Of a stretch of DNA of 64,000 nucleotides, positions 23,092-34,544 are shown piece after piece. Location: positions 474,731,655-474,795,654 of the forward strand of contig CM062808.1 of the NCBI GenBank assembly GCA_031772625.1, given 5' to 3'. The notes beneath the pieces were generated by a model. That model was not told the origin of the DNA. It searched no databases and was given only the letters and a program-made list of their open reading frames with translations. Position 1 is the stretch's first letter. Each line of letters starts with the position of its first letter. Position numbers and translations under genes: made by a program. The DNA comes from Pinus tabuliformis. Its lineage: Eukaryota > Streptophyta > Pinopsida > Pinales > Pinaceae.

Positions 23092-23245
23092 TCTCAATAC
23101 CTCAGACCAAAACCACTTAGGACCAATACCTTGAACCAAATACCTTGGACCAATACCTCGGACCAAACACCTCAGACCAATACCTCAAACCAAATACCTC
23201 GGACCAAATACCTCGGACCAATACCTTGGACCAAAACCTTGATTT
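23092..23245. repeat. About 15-bp tandem array in Copia-1 5' LTR
   Basis: About ten units of the accaataccttgg / accaaatacctcgg type, longer than in the sister LTR. Confidence 0.8.
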
Positions 23246-23492
23246 TGCATCCCATACACGCTTTTCCTTATGTGAAGGTGTGTACATACATATATGCCCT
23301 TTTTGTTCTGTTAACCCGCGTGTATACGCTCCTTGGACAAAGTGAACCAGTGTATACTTCTTAAACCACTCTCTTTCTTCAACCTCTGGAGTCCGGTCTG
23401 TAATCCTTTGTTGTTAACATGTTGCACTATGAACCGTCATCTATGTGAGTTTCCATCAAGGACACCACCTGTATCATAATGCCAACAATTGG

Positions 23493-24003
23493 AACTCTCA
23501 TTTATAATAATAAAATCAAAGCCAACACACTTTCATGCATATGTTGTAAATATATTGGAACTACTCTTGGTATATTTTCAATGTATGTTATTTAACTTAA
23601 ACTAATGTTTATAAACTATTTCATTTGCATTTGTATGAATATTGGTGAATGCATGTTTTTGTATTAAATCATCGCTTTAACTTATGGACTATTCTTCATC
23701 TTAGCTTGTGATGTCATTATGCTCGTGTTTTCCTTTCAAGTTGCGTACTATTACAGGCTTCCAAGGGGCATGCTACCTTTTCCCTTCGTGTGTTGGAACC
23801 TTTCAAGCATCGCACTTGACTCTCCGCAGGGTAACAAACTTGCTCTCACCCAAATTTATCATACTTCCCTCTAAGTGTTTTCGCAGTCAAGGCATAACAT
23901 TACCACCCACTACTAGGACTCCTACTCCAAACGGTGTGAGGTATAGTTGGGACTTCATATCAGGGAGATCCACTGAACGTTGGCGGGTCCAGCACCATTA
24001 ACA
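23493..24003 (+). repeat. Family X LTR-like end of copy 0, right half
   Basis: Continuation of 13963-14397 after Copia-1. It resembles 29480-30021, including gggacttcatatcagggaga near the end and the terminal ccattaaca at 24003. Copy 1 internal sequence begins immediately after, so this LTR-like sequence also occupies the 5' LTR position of copy 1. Confidence 0.6.
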
Positions 24004-24825
24004 CGTTGTGACAAAAACCCTCCAAAATTTTTGCGTATGTCAATTTTGGACCCTACATCAACTGTCGTTTCAAGCCCCTTGAGTTGTCATATTGTTTTAT
24101 TTTCTATTCATGTGTTTTCTCCTAGCGTCGCATCCTCCTAAGCCAATGTTTCATAAGAATCATCACTTAACCATTAGAAGCACTTGAGTTAGTTAGCCCA
24201 TAGTTATGTGAACTCATGATCTTTCTTGACTTATAAAATTGCCTTCTCGCCATGAATAGACTCGAAAAATGCTCAAAAGCATAGAAAAATCAAACAAAAG
24301 AAAGAAAATCACTCAGAAAATAAAAAGCACACTCCAAGTTAGTGAAGACATGCGCTCAACTTGAGCACACTCCTTCGAGCTGAAGAAGTGTGCCCTCATT
24401 GTGCACACTCCTTCATGCTGAGAAAGTGTGCCCCCATGAGTGCACCTTTTTGGTCAAAAACATGTGCCCTTCCTGGATGCATGCATGAGCCATCTTGTTG
24501 CATGTGGCTGCACTCCTAGAAAATAGGACCCCACTTAAATTCTCTGAACTTACCCATTCATGTGATGACAAGTGGAAATCATGCATGAATTAGTTTTGCA
24601 TGTAAAATTCTTTAAATCAACTCAGTTAATAATTCCTTTGTATAATAATTTCATTTGAGTTGGGCACACAACTATGTATCTAGAAACTCTTCATCAACCA
24701 GTGCTGTAAGTTTTACATGTCAAATCTATTCATTGTATTTCATGATTATTTTGTCTTTGAGGTTTCTGCGAGTTACATCATTGTGTAGATTATCTTCTGG
24801 ATACATCGCATTATATTTCCTTCCG

Positions 24826-24866
24826 ATCGATGTTTCGAACCAGCAACGATGGTTCATCTTCAGGAT
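24826..24866 (-). ncRNA. Hammerhead motif, left arm of palindrome
   Basis: Read on the minus strand: stem I ATC/GAT, core CTGAAGA (24863-24857), T, stem II GAACCA/TGGTTC with a 7-nt loop, GAAAC (24836-24832) intact. The cleavage triplet reads ATC (24831-24829) in place of GTC, breaking the C-G pair of the minimal stem III; likely weak or inactive. Confidence 0.65.
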
Positions 24867-25174
24867 GTGAAACATTATTTGAAAGACTGTTCTCAATTTT
24901 TCTTCACATGTATATAGATGAGATGCTTGGCCGACAGATATTAGAATTTATTTATTTTTTTATTTTTTTATTTTTTTTTTAATCTGACTATTATCTTTAT
25001 TACGGTTATGGTTATATAAATTTATATAACCATAACCGTAATAAAGATAATAGTCAGATTAAAAAAAATAAAAATAAATAAATAAATAAATAAATTCTAA
25101 TATCTGTCGGCCAAGCATCTCATCTATATATATGTGAAGAAAAATTGAGAACAGTCTTTCAAATAATGTTTCAC

Positions 25175-25215
25175 ATCCTGAAGATGAACCATCGTTGCTG
25201 GTTCTAAACGTCGAT
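25175..25215 (+). ncRNA. Hammerhead motif, right arm of palindrome
   Basis: Stem I ATC (25175-25177) with GAT (25213-25215); core CTGAAGA 25178-25184; T; stem II GAACCA (25186-25191) with TGGTTC (25199-25204); then TAAAC in place of GAAAC (25205-25209), and GTC (25210-25212). The invariant G12 is replaced by T, so cleavage is probably lost. The lesion differs from that in the left arm. Confidence 0.65.
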
Positions 25216-25479
25216 CGGAAGGAAATCTAATGCGATGTATCCGAAAGATAATCTACACAATGTATTTCATGATTTCATTTTTGTTCTTTATTTTCTTATT
25301 GTTTTTTCTTTGTTTTTCAGTTTGTTTGCTAGCTTTTATGCTTAATCTTCAAGCTGCAAGTGTTATTCTGTTATCACATGCATAAACTTTTCACCTTCTT
25401 TAACCTTTCATATTCCACCATGAATGCGAAAAAACTATATAACCTTGCAAATATTTCTTCTCCTCATCCTATCATCAAA

Positions 25480-25990
25480 TCATGTTGTTCTTGAGCTTCT
25501 AATAGGTAGAGCACACTTCTTGAGCTCGAAGCCCGGTCAGTCTTGAAAAATGCGCCTTGAAAGACCAAGTTTTCCTCTTGAGCACACTTCTTCACCATGA
25601 AGAACTGTACCCTCTCTTGAGCCCATGAGTGCATCAGGAAGACATGAAGCATATTCCTTCGACCCTTCATAGTGCGACAATGCACCTTCCTTTCCTTTGA
25701 TTGCATGAGTGCATGGTGAAGGCCCAAAGTCTTATCAAGCCATTACTTCGTCCCTTCAGAGTGTGATAGTGTGTCCTCTTTCTCTCCTTGAGGGCATGAT
25801 CGCATGCTGAAGGCCTGAATACCCAACAACTCAACCCTTCGACCCTTCAGAGTGTGATAATGCACCCTTGATGAATTCCTTCTCTTTCTTGAGTGCATGA
25901 CCACATTGCAAAGCCCTGAATGACCATGTACACCTCTTCATGCTTTGAAAGTGTGCCCTCCTAGTTTGCATTCCTATTTTATCATGCATG
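25480..25990. repeat. Degenerate ~100-bp repeats in family X leader
   Basis: Recurring blocks such as gagtgcatgagtgcatggtga, cgacccttcagagtgtgataatg and ttgagcacacttcttc at roughly 90-105 bp spacing. The matching array in copy 2 is at 33905-34370. ORFs on the minus strand across them are by-products. Confidence 0.65.
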
Positions 25991-26132
25991 CAAGTTACTT
26001 TGGGCTATCATTCATATATTTTCATGTCCAATCATAGGTGATGGATCTTTGCACATGATTTACAAATATTTCTGCGTAAGTAGGTTGCTTTAAGCTAATA
26101 TTGTCATTATGAGTGTGTTTCCCCAAACAGGT

Positions 26133-29092
26133 GTTCGTGCTACAAGTATTGTCACCCTATCGTCATTTGTTGGAGCCATGTTGCCTCACAAAGTGGCCTC
26201 CAAAGAACTACCAGAAGCAAGCATTGATGAACTTGTCGAAGTTACAAAGCCAAACATTCCCATATATGTAGGCACCCTATGATTTATTGATAAGACTACA
26301 AAGGTCACATGGAGCAAGATATACAACACTTTCATGCATAAAAGTTTTTCTAAAGACTCAGAATATGCGCATACATACATCAACATCAAGAATTACATGA
26401 TACAAAAGATCGCATGCAGATTCTCAGTCATGCCATGTGCAAATGAGATTGAATGGATCATTACACATATGGATGACTCTCACCTTGTACTTCACAGTAA
26501 GAGTGGCAGACAACTCACCACTTATTATGGTGGAGACATGAAAAAATATTATAAGATTCTCAAGCCCATTGAATATGCAAAAGGAAACTTCTACATGAGA
26601 TGGGCTACCCTCAACACAAGTGACATTATCAAAGCATGGTGTTGAGAGCCTTCCAAGTTTCACCATCACCCGTTCGTTGTCTATCCGATAAAGATTCTCA
26701 AATATGTATATCAGTATTTGATAGCCATGTGTTGTTGGTTGAATGAGCACGAGAATGCTAAGGTGTTCGAGGAGAATTGGATATATATGCTCAATATGGT
26801 GGTGACACGTGGAAATATTTCAATTGGGAAGATATATTATCATATGATTTGCAGCGTCAGGTGGGGCAGGCTAAAGCATCTTTGAGGGCGAACTAGGCAC
26901 CATAATTTTGTATGTTTTTATTCCTCTTAGATGGAATCTTTGCACGGTACACATTCCCAGGAATTAACTGGAATTGGACCCCTAAGGAGAATTTCCCAGT
27001 TTACTTCCACTACAGAGTGTTATCAGAAACAATATTCATAGGTGTATATGAAAAACTAGTTGAGCACTTCTTTGTAGTTATCTTTCACATGACATTTGAG
27101 ATCGATCCTCCTTGCGTGATTGATCAGGCGAAGGAGTCACTTTGAGATATCGTAGATTGGTTTGCAGCTCCCAAGGGAACATACGTTAGATGTTTCAATT
27201 GTCATATATCCCCTCATCGCATGCCGTGATATGTGACAAACAAGGTGGTCATGGAAGAAGTATCAAATCAGTTGGACAAGGGATTGTCAGGAATTCTTCA
27301 CATGAGGAAGAAATCCCCTTGGCCTATTTTTCTGTTGAGGATCGGATTATATGAGTTAAAGAGCCACAAGGTGACAAGAGAAAAGATATAGGAGTTGGAC
27401 CGCCTATACTTTTACAATAAATACTTTCATGGATATGATCCCAAGTATGTGGTGAGACAAAATTGTGAAAGGATCGGTCACAATACAAATTTCTCGTCGA
27501 TGTCCACAACAAACTATGAGAAGATAAAGAACTGGTACAACACAAACATGAAGGCACATCCAAGGATGGAGACCAGTTCACCCCATGATCCACCAACTCA
27601 AGACATGCAAGTGTAGGAGGATGAGGACATAAACCCTCAAGTAAGGAAAGTAGCTCCTAAGAGAAGGTTTAGGTATGATTCGACAAGCTAGAGCAACAAG
27701 AAATGGAAATCTGATCCTTTAAACATAGTAGTTATTCAAGCATAGTAGCAGAGAATATAAGTAGAAGAAGAAGAGGAGAAGAGGAAGTCGGATGAGTTGG
27801 CTCAGAAGTAAGAAGAAGAAGAAGAAGAGAGGAGAAGGATAGAATAATAACAACACAAGCAGTCCTAGGAGGATGAAGCAGTGCAAAGAATGGAAGAAGA
27901 GAAGTTGACTCAGGATATGAAAGAATAAGCGTTGGGGGGAGAAGATACCATCCAACCCATGGATGATGTAATAGGCATTCTAGAGTAACCTCCCATTACA
28001 TGTGGTCATCTTCCATTCGGGGAAATGAGAATCACACCTTCGCCAGCTGATAGAGTCATGGATGTATGCAATGTAACGCTTGATAAGTTCAAGAAGAGGA
28101 TCATGTAACAAAGGCATAGATACTTTCCTCATGATCTTCAAAATCTAGTCTCAGTTTCTACCAAGAAGGTGATAACATCCAACACTAGAAGGAATCCCAA
28201 AGTTATTATGGCGTCAAATGTTTCATTTTCTACAAAGGCACTGGATAATTATGAGTACTTTTTGAATGAGACTGCCAGACTATGAAGAGAACTTTCTATA
28301 GTGAAGCAACAGGAAGAAAATATTGTACCAGAGAATCAACGGTTGTCATCACAAAGCTTTAGAACCATTGAATGGTAGTCAACCATGCAGGAGGAATTGG
28401 GGCCAATGGAGGACACCATGGCGCAATTGTACAATGAGATGATCCTTTTACAACAAATGGTGTGTCCTCTTGTTGGCATTCAAAAGAAGGCACAGGAAGT
28501 GGTGAAAATCCTAAAGGTAGAAAATAGAGTAGTCGATCATCTTCAAGAGTGGACTTCCAAGTATCCAAATGCTCTGCAGCATTTGGAGGAAAAGGACAAG
28601 ATCCACAGAAATGGATAGAGTTCAGTTGATACTCCACCACCAAAATTACATGCTCCTTGGAGAACAAATGATTAGTCCTATTTCTACATATAATTGAATG
28701 CATAATGATTTTGAGTCTCTAACACAGAAGCCTGGGATGCCTTTGATAGTTACACTTGAAGCAATCATAAGCAAGGATATCATCTTCCTGGAGATCCAAC
28801 AACACATTGAGCAGATCAAGTACGAAATAGAAAGGGAAGGCTTGGAGGTACGCAAAGAAATTATTCTACAGTATGCCATTACACTAGTCAAATCTCATAT
28901 GACACTCTAATTGTTGTGGAATAATGTGCATTCAAACTCCAAGAATATATTGACGAAGGAGGTAGTGGAGGTTAAGATGTGATACACTTGGGACTTTCTA
29001 GTTTGGGTCAAAGACATCTCCAAGGAGTTCAGAGCTTGGCACACTAACGTTACAAAGGAGCTCCATGTAGAAGAAAATGACTTATCCATTTG
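26133..29092 (+). pseudogene. Family X ORF remnant, copy 1
   Basis: Starts after the acceptor at 26132. Related to the minus-strand protein (9073-11067) along its length: 26410-26640 matches the WI...DLKLMYHLPEP block; 26930-27250 matches the GWKW..., DPP...WF...TYVR.F...PH sequence. Then a Lys/Glu/Gln-rich stretch (27700-27930), an acidic linker (DTIQPMDD at about 27945), a coiled-coil part (28385-28618), and the closing block EFRAWHTNVTKELHVEEND before a stop at 29090. More than fifteen stops and several frameshifts, many of them TAG. Not functional. Confidence 0.6.
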
Positions 29093-30021
29093 ATGAGTCT
29101 TTGTCCCATTATCAATTTTGTCTTATATAGTCATTGTCTCATTTGTAATTTCTCTTATGTAATAAAAGGTATGTAATGAAGTCCAAGGGACACATGTGGA
29201 ATGTGAATAGCCACAAATTAGAATGTAATGAGTCATGTATAGAATATGAACAGTCATAGAAGTCAAAGAGTCATGAGGAAGCTCAAAGTTCATTGTTACT
29301 TGTTATAAATAGCTCCTCATAGCTCAAACAAGTGGTTGGGATTCTATATTTTAGAAGTCTTGCCTTGGAATCTCTTGTAATGAATAGGAGATAAATCATT
29401 CTTTGGAGGAGGAATTTGTGGCTTCATGTTCCACTATTAGATACAGTGTTTCATCTATGTAACAATGTACTTGGGATCTTGCACTCTTAATCACAAGATC
29501 AATGAGTCGACACTTCTTCATACATGTAACTTAGATATAGTTGGACTATTTTGGTTATGTTTATGGTATATGTTTCTTTAATTATATACTAAGTTAATGA
29601 ACTAATTCGTTGCTTAGCTATGGGTATTACTAAATAAGTATTGTTATGCTTTAATGATTATTGTTTATTATGTGTATTAATATGCAAGTAGTCAACAAGC
29701 CTTTCTCTTTCTTCCTAGGTCCCCTTTTAGAATAGTAGTATTACATTTCTAACTGGTGGATCGTTTCCCTCACCAGTCATGGAAGTCTCCCTCATACACC
29801 TTACTTTAGGTGTCTCACAAAGCTAACATTCTTGCTGCCCCAAAGAGGTGTTATGTTCTCGTGTGTTTTGTCAAAACCAAGGCATATATTTAAAACCTTT
29901 CCAACGGTGGCTGAGCCATATGAATGGATGGGACTCCTATAGAAAATAGTGTGAAGTCTAATTGGGACTTCACATCGAGGAGATCCCCTTACAATGTTGG
30001 AGGAATCCAACACCATCAACA
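29093..30021 (+). repeat. Family X LTR (complete, between copy 1 and gag remnant)
   Basis: About 929 bp, from tgagtctttgtcc to catcaaca. TATA box tataaata at 29304-29311, preceded by agtcat-type motifs (tgagtcatg, cagtcatag, gagtcatg). It is the 3' LTR of copy 1 by position, and is followed by a primer-site-like sequence, so it also stands as 5' LTR of what lies to the right. No TSD could be assigned. Confidence 0.6.
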
Positions 30022-30025
30022 TCTT

Positions 30026-30042
30026 TGGTGCTAGAAGGAGGG
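30026..30042 (+). other. Possible primer binding site
   Basis: TGGTGCTAGAAGGAGGG begins four bases after the LTR end. TGG start and distance fit a PBS; I cannot name the complementary tRNA. Confidence 0.4.
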
Positions 30043-30284
30043 CCAAATGACAAGTTGAGCCTCTGAAGTCTATTAAAATATCTTAATAGTAATGGCTTCA
30101 TCCCATATCATAATCTCGAGGAGTTTTTCTAAATCTTTAAACCTTTCAATCTGCACAAAATTTTTTACATAACTTGTCACGTCTCAAATCCGATGGAAAG
30201 GGTACAACAACGGTCCTTGATAAAGTAATTGAATTCGTTTAATTTTATTTTTTAAGTTGCATTTTTTTTGAAGAAATCCTCGCG

Positions 30285-31886
30285 TGGTTTTTAACCCTTA
30301 CATTGGATGGTCATGCGAAGCAATGGTGCTATTCTATACCCACTGCTTCTATCTCATCTTTCAAGCACTTGATTAATGAACTTCATCATGTTTTTTACAA
30401 ATATGAATATGAATATGTTCTCAATGAAATCAATCAACTTATAATGGAACCAAATTAATCTCTTGAACATTTCGTTGATCGATTCCTTCATATTTACTAT
30501 GAATTTCCAGACGAGGATGTGGACTGGGAATTCTTGGATGGGAAGTTTTGTTTCATAGTTCGGATTTCAAGGAAATATTTTGAATCTAATTCATTATATC
30601 CTCTCGATCTGAAATAATTTCAGCATCCTAAGGAAGAACTAGACCTGCCTTTTGTTCCATGTCCTCCTCCTTTTGATGTTCTGTGTTATGAACCTCAATC
30701 GATCATTAAATTGAAAGATCGATTCGCCGATGAAGAAATGGCTTTTATCTCACATCTTTCTCTTGATGGTGATTCATCTGATCTTATCAATCAACCATAT
30801 TCTAGTCTTGATATTCCTCCAGTCAATCTTTCACTCGTTAACCAAGTTGAACCCTTGGATGATCATTACCTTAAGGATTTCCTGTTCTTTAAATTGTACT
30901 ATGATGGTTGTTCAAGTAATATGGATGAATATTTGTTCTTGCATGAAGATTTAGATTTGTGGTAATATCAAATGGATTATGATATGATTATCAAAAATTT
31001 CCTTTTATGTATATCTCCTTTTGATCAATAAGATGACAAGCTTATCATTGAATATTTCTACAGAAATCTTGATTTAAATCTATCTTCTGTTGAACCTCAT
31101 TATTTGAATAATGAAACTTGTTTTGATAAGCAGTTAGCTGAGTTTTCCTAGATTGATTATCAATATTGTTAGGATTCAAAGCTAATTCAGGTGATTAGGA
31201 CACTTCATCCTATGCTGATGGTTATGTCACCTTCCTATCACCATGACGATATTGGTGATTTTGGTCATTTTATGATTCTTTTACACAATTTTATCATTCA
31301 TCTCATCACATGGGATTTTGACTCTCTCTTGAGTGATTCTTATTTTCTTCATGTAAAATTTTTGAACTACCAAGGGAGGAAATTTAATTTGACTATTGAA
31401 CTTCCACCGTTACATCCCATCTTAAGCAAATCTCTAATCTGTAATGGAGAAATAGAGAAGGATGATAATGAATCTTTTTCATCATCCATCAAAGAATCTC
31501 ACCTGCATGACAGCTTGGATTGTGGTCAACCTAATAAAATTGCTTATGATGTGGATTTATCTTTGTTTAGTCTTTCTTTTGTAAGTTTTCCTAAAGGTTT
31601 CTTCCATGATCCTATTGTGGGCTCATTAGAATATTCTTTTCAGGACAGAACCATGTCTCGTGGCCTGCACTTGCATTCGCTTCGTCAAGACTTGTTTAGC
31701 CATAGGTCTAGTGATTGTTGTTGTAACTTGTTGTGGATTTTTTTATTTGGTAGAGAATATGAGTGTAATACACCATTTTGGTTGCACTTCCAGTTTTCGT
31801 CGGTCAGTGTAGATGTTTGCATGATTTCTCTTGTTCACTACACTTCTTCTTGTTTTAATTCTATATTATCACCTCTTATATTTTAA
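30285..31886 (+). pseudogene. Gypsy-type gag remnant
   Basis: One frame of about 534 codons with six stops (about 30456, 30615, 30963, 31026, 31149, 31170). The first 110 residues match the retrotransposon Gag capsid pattern: WFLTLTLDGHAKQWCYSIP, a short gap, SFKHLINELHHVFYKYEY, then an SLEHFVDRFLHIYYEFPDE block. The rest is acidic and hydrophobic sequence without a knuckle or protease. No pol follows in this frame. This is the pattern of gag-only non-autonomous elements (TR-GAG type). It sits between a family-X LTR with PBS-like site and a family-X internal region, and may be the missing gag of that element. Confidence 0.65.
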
Positions 31887-32890
31887 AGGTCGAGAGAAAA
31901 TTCTATGGCTGCATTGGAATTTCCATTTTACATGACTTGAACCTGTTTTGTTTAGGTTAGATTAGGATAGGTTGCATGTAGTTAGATGCACTACATTCTT
32001 GTTGTGAGTTTTCATATTTCATATTTTGATTTGATTATTTTGGTTTTATCTCTCTTTGAATAAAGTCGATTTGAGCTTTGAGATGACGTGGCTAATATTT
32101 TGTGAATGGAAATTTGTAGTAACATGAAACCATTGGCTTATTTGTTACCCTATTCCTTGATCTGATTTATCTCTTTCCAGTCAATGATTTTTCAATGGAA
32201 AATATGATCCTTTAGTGGGGAAGTTGTAAGTAAACCATGAATCTCGCATCTATTTAGATTCACATTCCTGCACTTGGTCCTATTTATGAATAATGTGTTA
32301 TTGCTTATCTAGCTGGGTAGAGTAAGATAAGGGGAAAATTTTAGCGAACAAAGCATCAGAGGTCTAAAACCTCTCTCTGAAGGAGAAACCTCCTCTTCTA
32401 TCAATAAGTCAGGATCCCTCCTATGCCCAAGAAAAATAATAAGTTCCTATGCACAGTCCTATGAAAGAGAACTAAAAAAATATCGGGTGAAAGAAGAGAA
32501 AGGATTCTTGCGCAGGGAGGTGAAGCAAGCAACTTCACTGGGGTAATGTCTAGGCTCGTTGGCAGTGAAGCAATGTTTTTGTCCCTGAAGCGACTCTGTC
32601 GGGGTACTGTCTAGGCATGCTGGCAGCATAGCAATGCCAAAGATGTAAAAATCACACTTTGATTATTTTTTAATTCGTCGTAATATATTACCCTTACTTA
32701 CATCGATGGGATAATGATATGAATCATTATATGTTGTGTTACATTGAGTAATGTAACAAGGTGATATTATATCTTTAACTGGGTAAGAATGGGAAGATAA
32801 GCTAACCTACTGACTGAATCAATACTTCTTGGAGAAATAAGAATTTTTGCGTACAATGAAAACATTTCACAGAAGTTGGTTGCTCCCAGT
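31887..32890 (+). other. Non-coding region after gag remnant
   Basis: No gene seen. Contains a direct duplication of about 57 bp at 32540-32635 (gtctaggctcgttggcag / gtctaggcatgctggcag) and an otherwise AT-rich sequence. Confidence 0.5.
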
Positions 32891-33904
32891 GTGTCTCCAA
32901 GTGTTGTGACTACAACAATGACCCTCCAAAAAAATTTCCTAAGTCAATTTTGGAGCCTACATCAACTATTGTTTCAAGCCCCCTTGAGTTGTCATGTTGT
33001 TTGATTTTCTATTCATGTTTTTTCTCCTAGTTTCGCATCCTCCTAAGCCAATGTTTCCTAAGCGTTGTCACTTAACCATTAGAAGCACTTGAGTTATTTA
33101 TCCTATGGTTAGGTGAAATCATGATCTTTCTTGACTTAGAAACTTTCCTTCTTGCCATGCAAACACTCGAAAAACACTAAAAAGCACAGAAAAAAAAAAC
33201 AAAAAAAACAAAAAAAAAACAAAACAAAGGTGAGAAAATCACTCAAAAAAGAAAAAGCGCACTCCAAGTTGGTGAAGACATGTGCTCAAATTGAGCGCAC
33301 TCCTTCGAGCTGAAGAAGTGTACCCTCCTTGGGCACACTCCTTCATTTTTAGCAAGTGCACCCCCATGAGTGCACTTGTTCATGTCGAAGACATGCGCTT
33401 TTCCTGGATGCATGCATGAGCCAACTTGTTGCATGTGGGCGCACTCTTAAAATATAGGATCCCAATTAAATTCTCTTAACTAACCCATTCATGCAACGAC
33501 AAGTGGTTATCATGCATGAATCAATTTTGCATGTAAACTTATTTAAATCAACTCACTTAATAATTCGTTTGCATAATCATTCCATCCGATTTGGGTGCAT
33601 AATTGTGGATCAAGAAACTCTTCATCAACCAGTGATGCAAGTAATTTTTGCATGTCAAATATCTTCATTGCCTTTCATGATTTCATTAGCATTCTTGTTT
33701 TTCTTATTGTCAATTCTTCATTTTTCAGTTTGTTTTCTGGAATTTATGCTTAATATTCATGCTGCAAGTGTTAATTTGTTGTCGCATGCAGAAACTCTTC
33801 ACCTTCTTCAACCTTTCATATTCCACCATGAATGTGACAACAACTATATAAGCTTGTAGATATTTCTTCTCCTCAACCTATCATTAAATCTTGTTGTTCT
33901 TGAG

Positions 33905-34370
33905 CTTCCAACAGGTAGAGCACACTTCTTTAGCTCGAAGCCCAATTAGTCTCGAAAACTTCGCCCTGAAATACCAAGTTTTCCTCTTGAGCGCATTTAT
34001 TCCCCATTAATAATTGCACCCTCCCTTGAGCACATGAGCGCATCAGGAAGACACGAAGCATCTTCCTTTGACCCTTAAGAGTGCATAAGTGTGCCCTCCT
34101 TGCCTTTGAGTGCATGAGTGCATGGTGAAGGCTCGAAGACTTTTCAACCCGTTCCTTTGTCCCTTCAAAGTGTGACAATGCACCCTCTTTCTCTACTTGA
34201 GTGCAAGAGCACATGGTGAGGGCCCAAAGACCAAACAACTCACCGCTTTGACCCTTTTGAGTGTGATAGTGCACCCCTAATTATTTTATCCACTTTCTTG
34301 AGTGCATGAGCGCATTTCAAAGCCTTGAATGACCCTGTACATCTCTTCGTGCTTTGAAATTGTGCCCTCC
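33905..34370. repeat. Degenerate ~100-bp repeats in family X leader, copy 2
   Basis: Counterpart of 25480-25990, with the same gagtgcatgagtgcatggtg and cgacccttt/cagtgtgata blocks. Confidence 0.65.
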
Positions 34371-34544
34371 TAGTTTGCATGCCTATTTTCTCATGCATGA
34401 AAGTTATTTTGGGTTGTTGTTCATAAATTTTCATGTCCAATCACATGTGATGGCTCTTTGTATGTGATTTACAATTATTGTTGCATAAGTAGGTTGCTTT
34501 AAGATAATATTGTAATTATGAGTGTGTTTCCCCAAATAGGTGTT

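Larger units (their letters stand above)
14398..23487 (-). mobile_element. Copia-1: non-autonomous Ty1/copia-type element with nested PLE
   Basis: A complete structure on the minus strand. 5' LTR 21466-23487, PBS for initiator-Met tRNA at 21452-21463, a gag-like gene with coiled coil and two zinc knuckles, no protease, integrase or RT, a polypurine tract next to the 3' LTR (16373-16387), and 3' LTR 14398-16372. LTR ends are TGTTGG...CCAACA. The flanks carry a perfect 5-bp target duplication, ATTGG, at 14393-14397 and 23488-23492. PLE-1 (17632-20304) sits inside gag between the two knuckles. The lack of pol means it would need enzymes from another element. It interrupts the LTR-like end of family X copy 0. 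Confidence 0.9.
21466..23487 (-). repeat. Copia-1 5' LTR
   Basis: 2022 bp, the partner of 14398-16372, ends TGTTGG/CCAACA; followed at 23488 by the attgg duplication. Confidence 0.9.
24748..25260. mobile_element. Palindromic PLE-terminus insertion (foldback)
   Basis: 513 bp flanked by a perfect 14-bp duplication, TGTATTTCATGATT, at 24734-24747 and 25261-25274; copy 2 has one related site, attgcctttcatgatttc, without insert. The last 480 bp (24781-25260) form a near-perfect inverted repeat with its axis between 25020 and 25021 (atataaa|tttatat). Each 240-bp arm carries a hammerhead motif near its outer end, directed from the axis outward. A 33-bp non-palindromic piece lies at the left. No coding sequence. 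It looks like two inverted PLE terminal repeats joined tail to tail. Confidence 0.85.
24004..29092 (+). mobile_element. Family X copy 1, internal region
   Basis: A long non-coding leader with degenerate repeats, a splice-like acceptor (ccccaaacag, 26132), then the ORF remnant to a stop at 29090-29092. Collinear with copy 2 (32891-37587) except for the 513-bp PLE insertion here and the solo LTR there. The primer site and gag seen before copy 2 are absent: the LTR end at 24003 runs straight into leader sequence. Confidence 0.65.

Noticed and set aside
33930-34440. Minus-strand ORFs of 66-114 codons (also 25464-25727)
   Set aside because: They lie over degenerate tandem repeats in the family-X leader and are not conserved as protein between copies.
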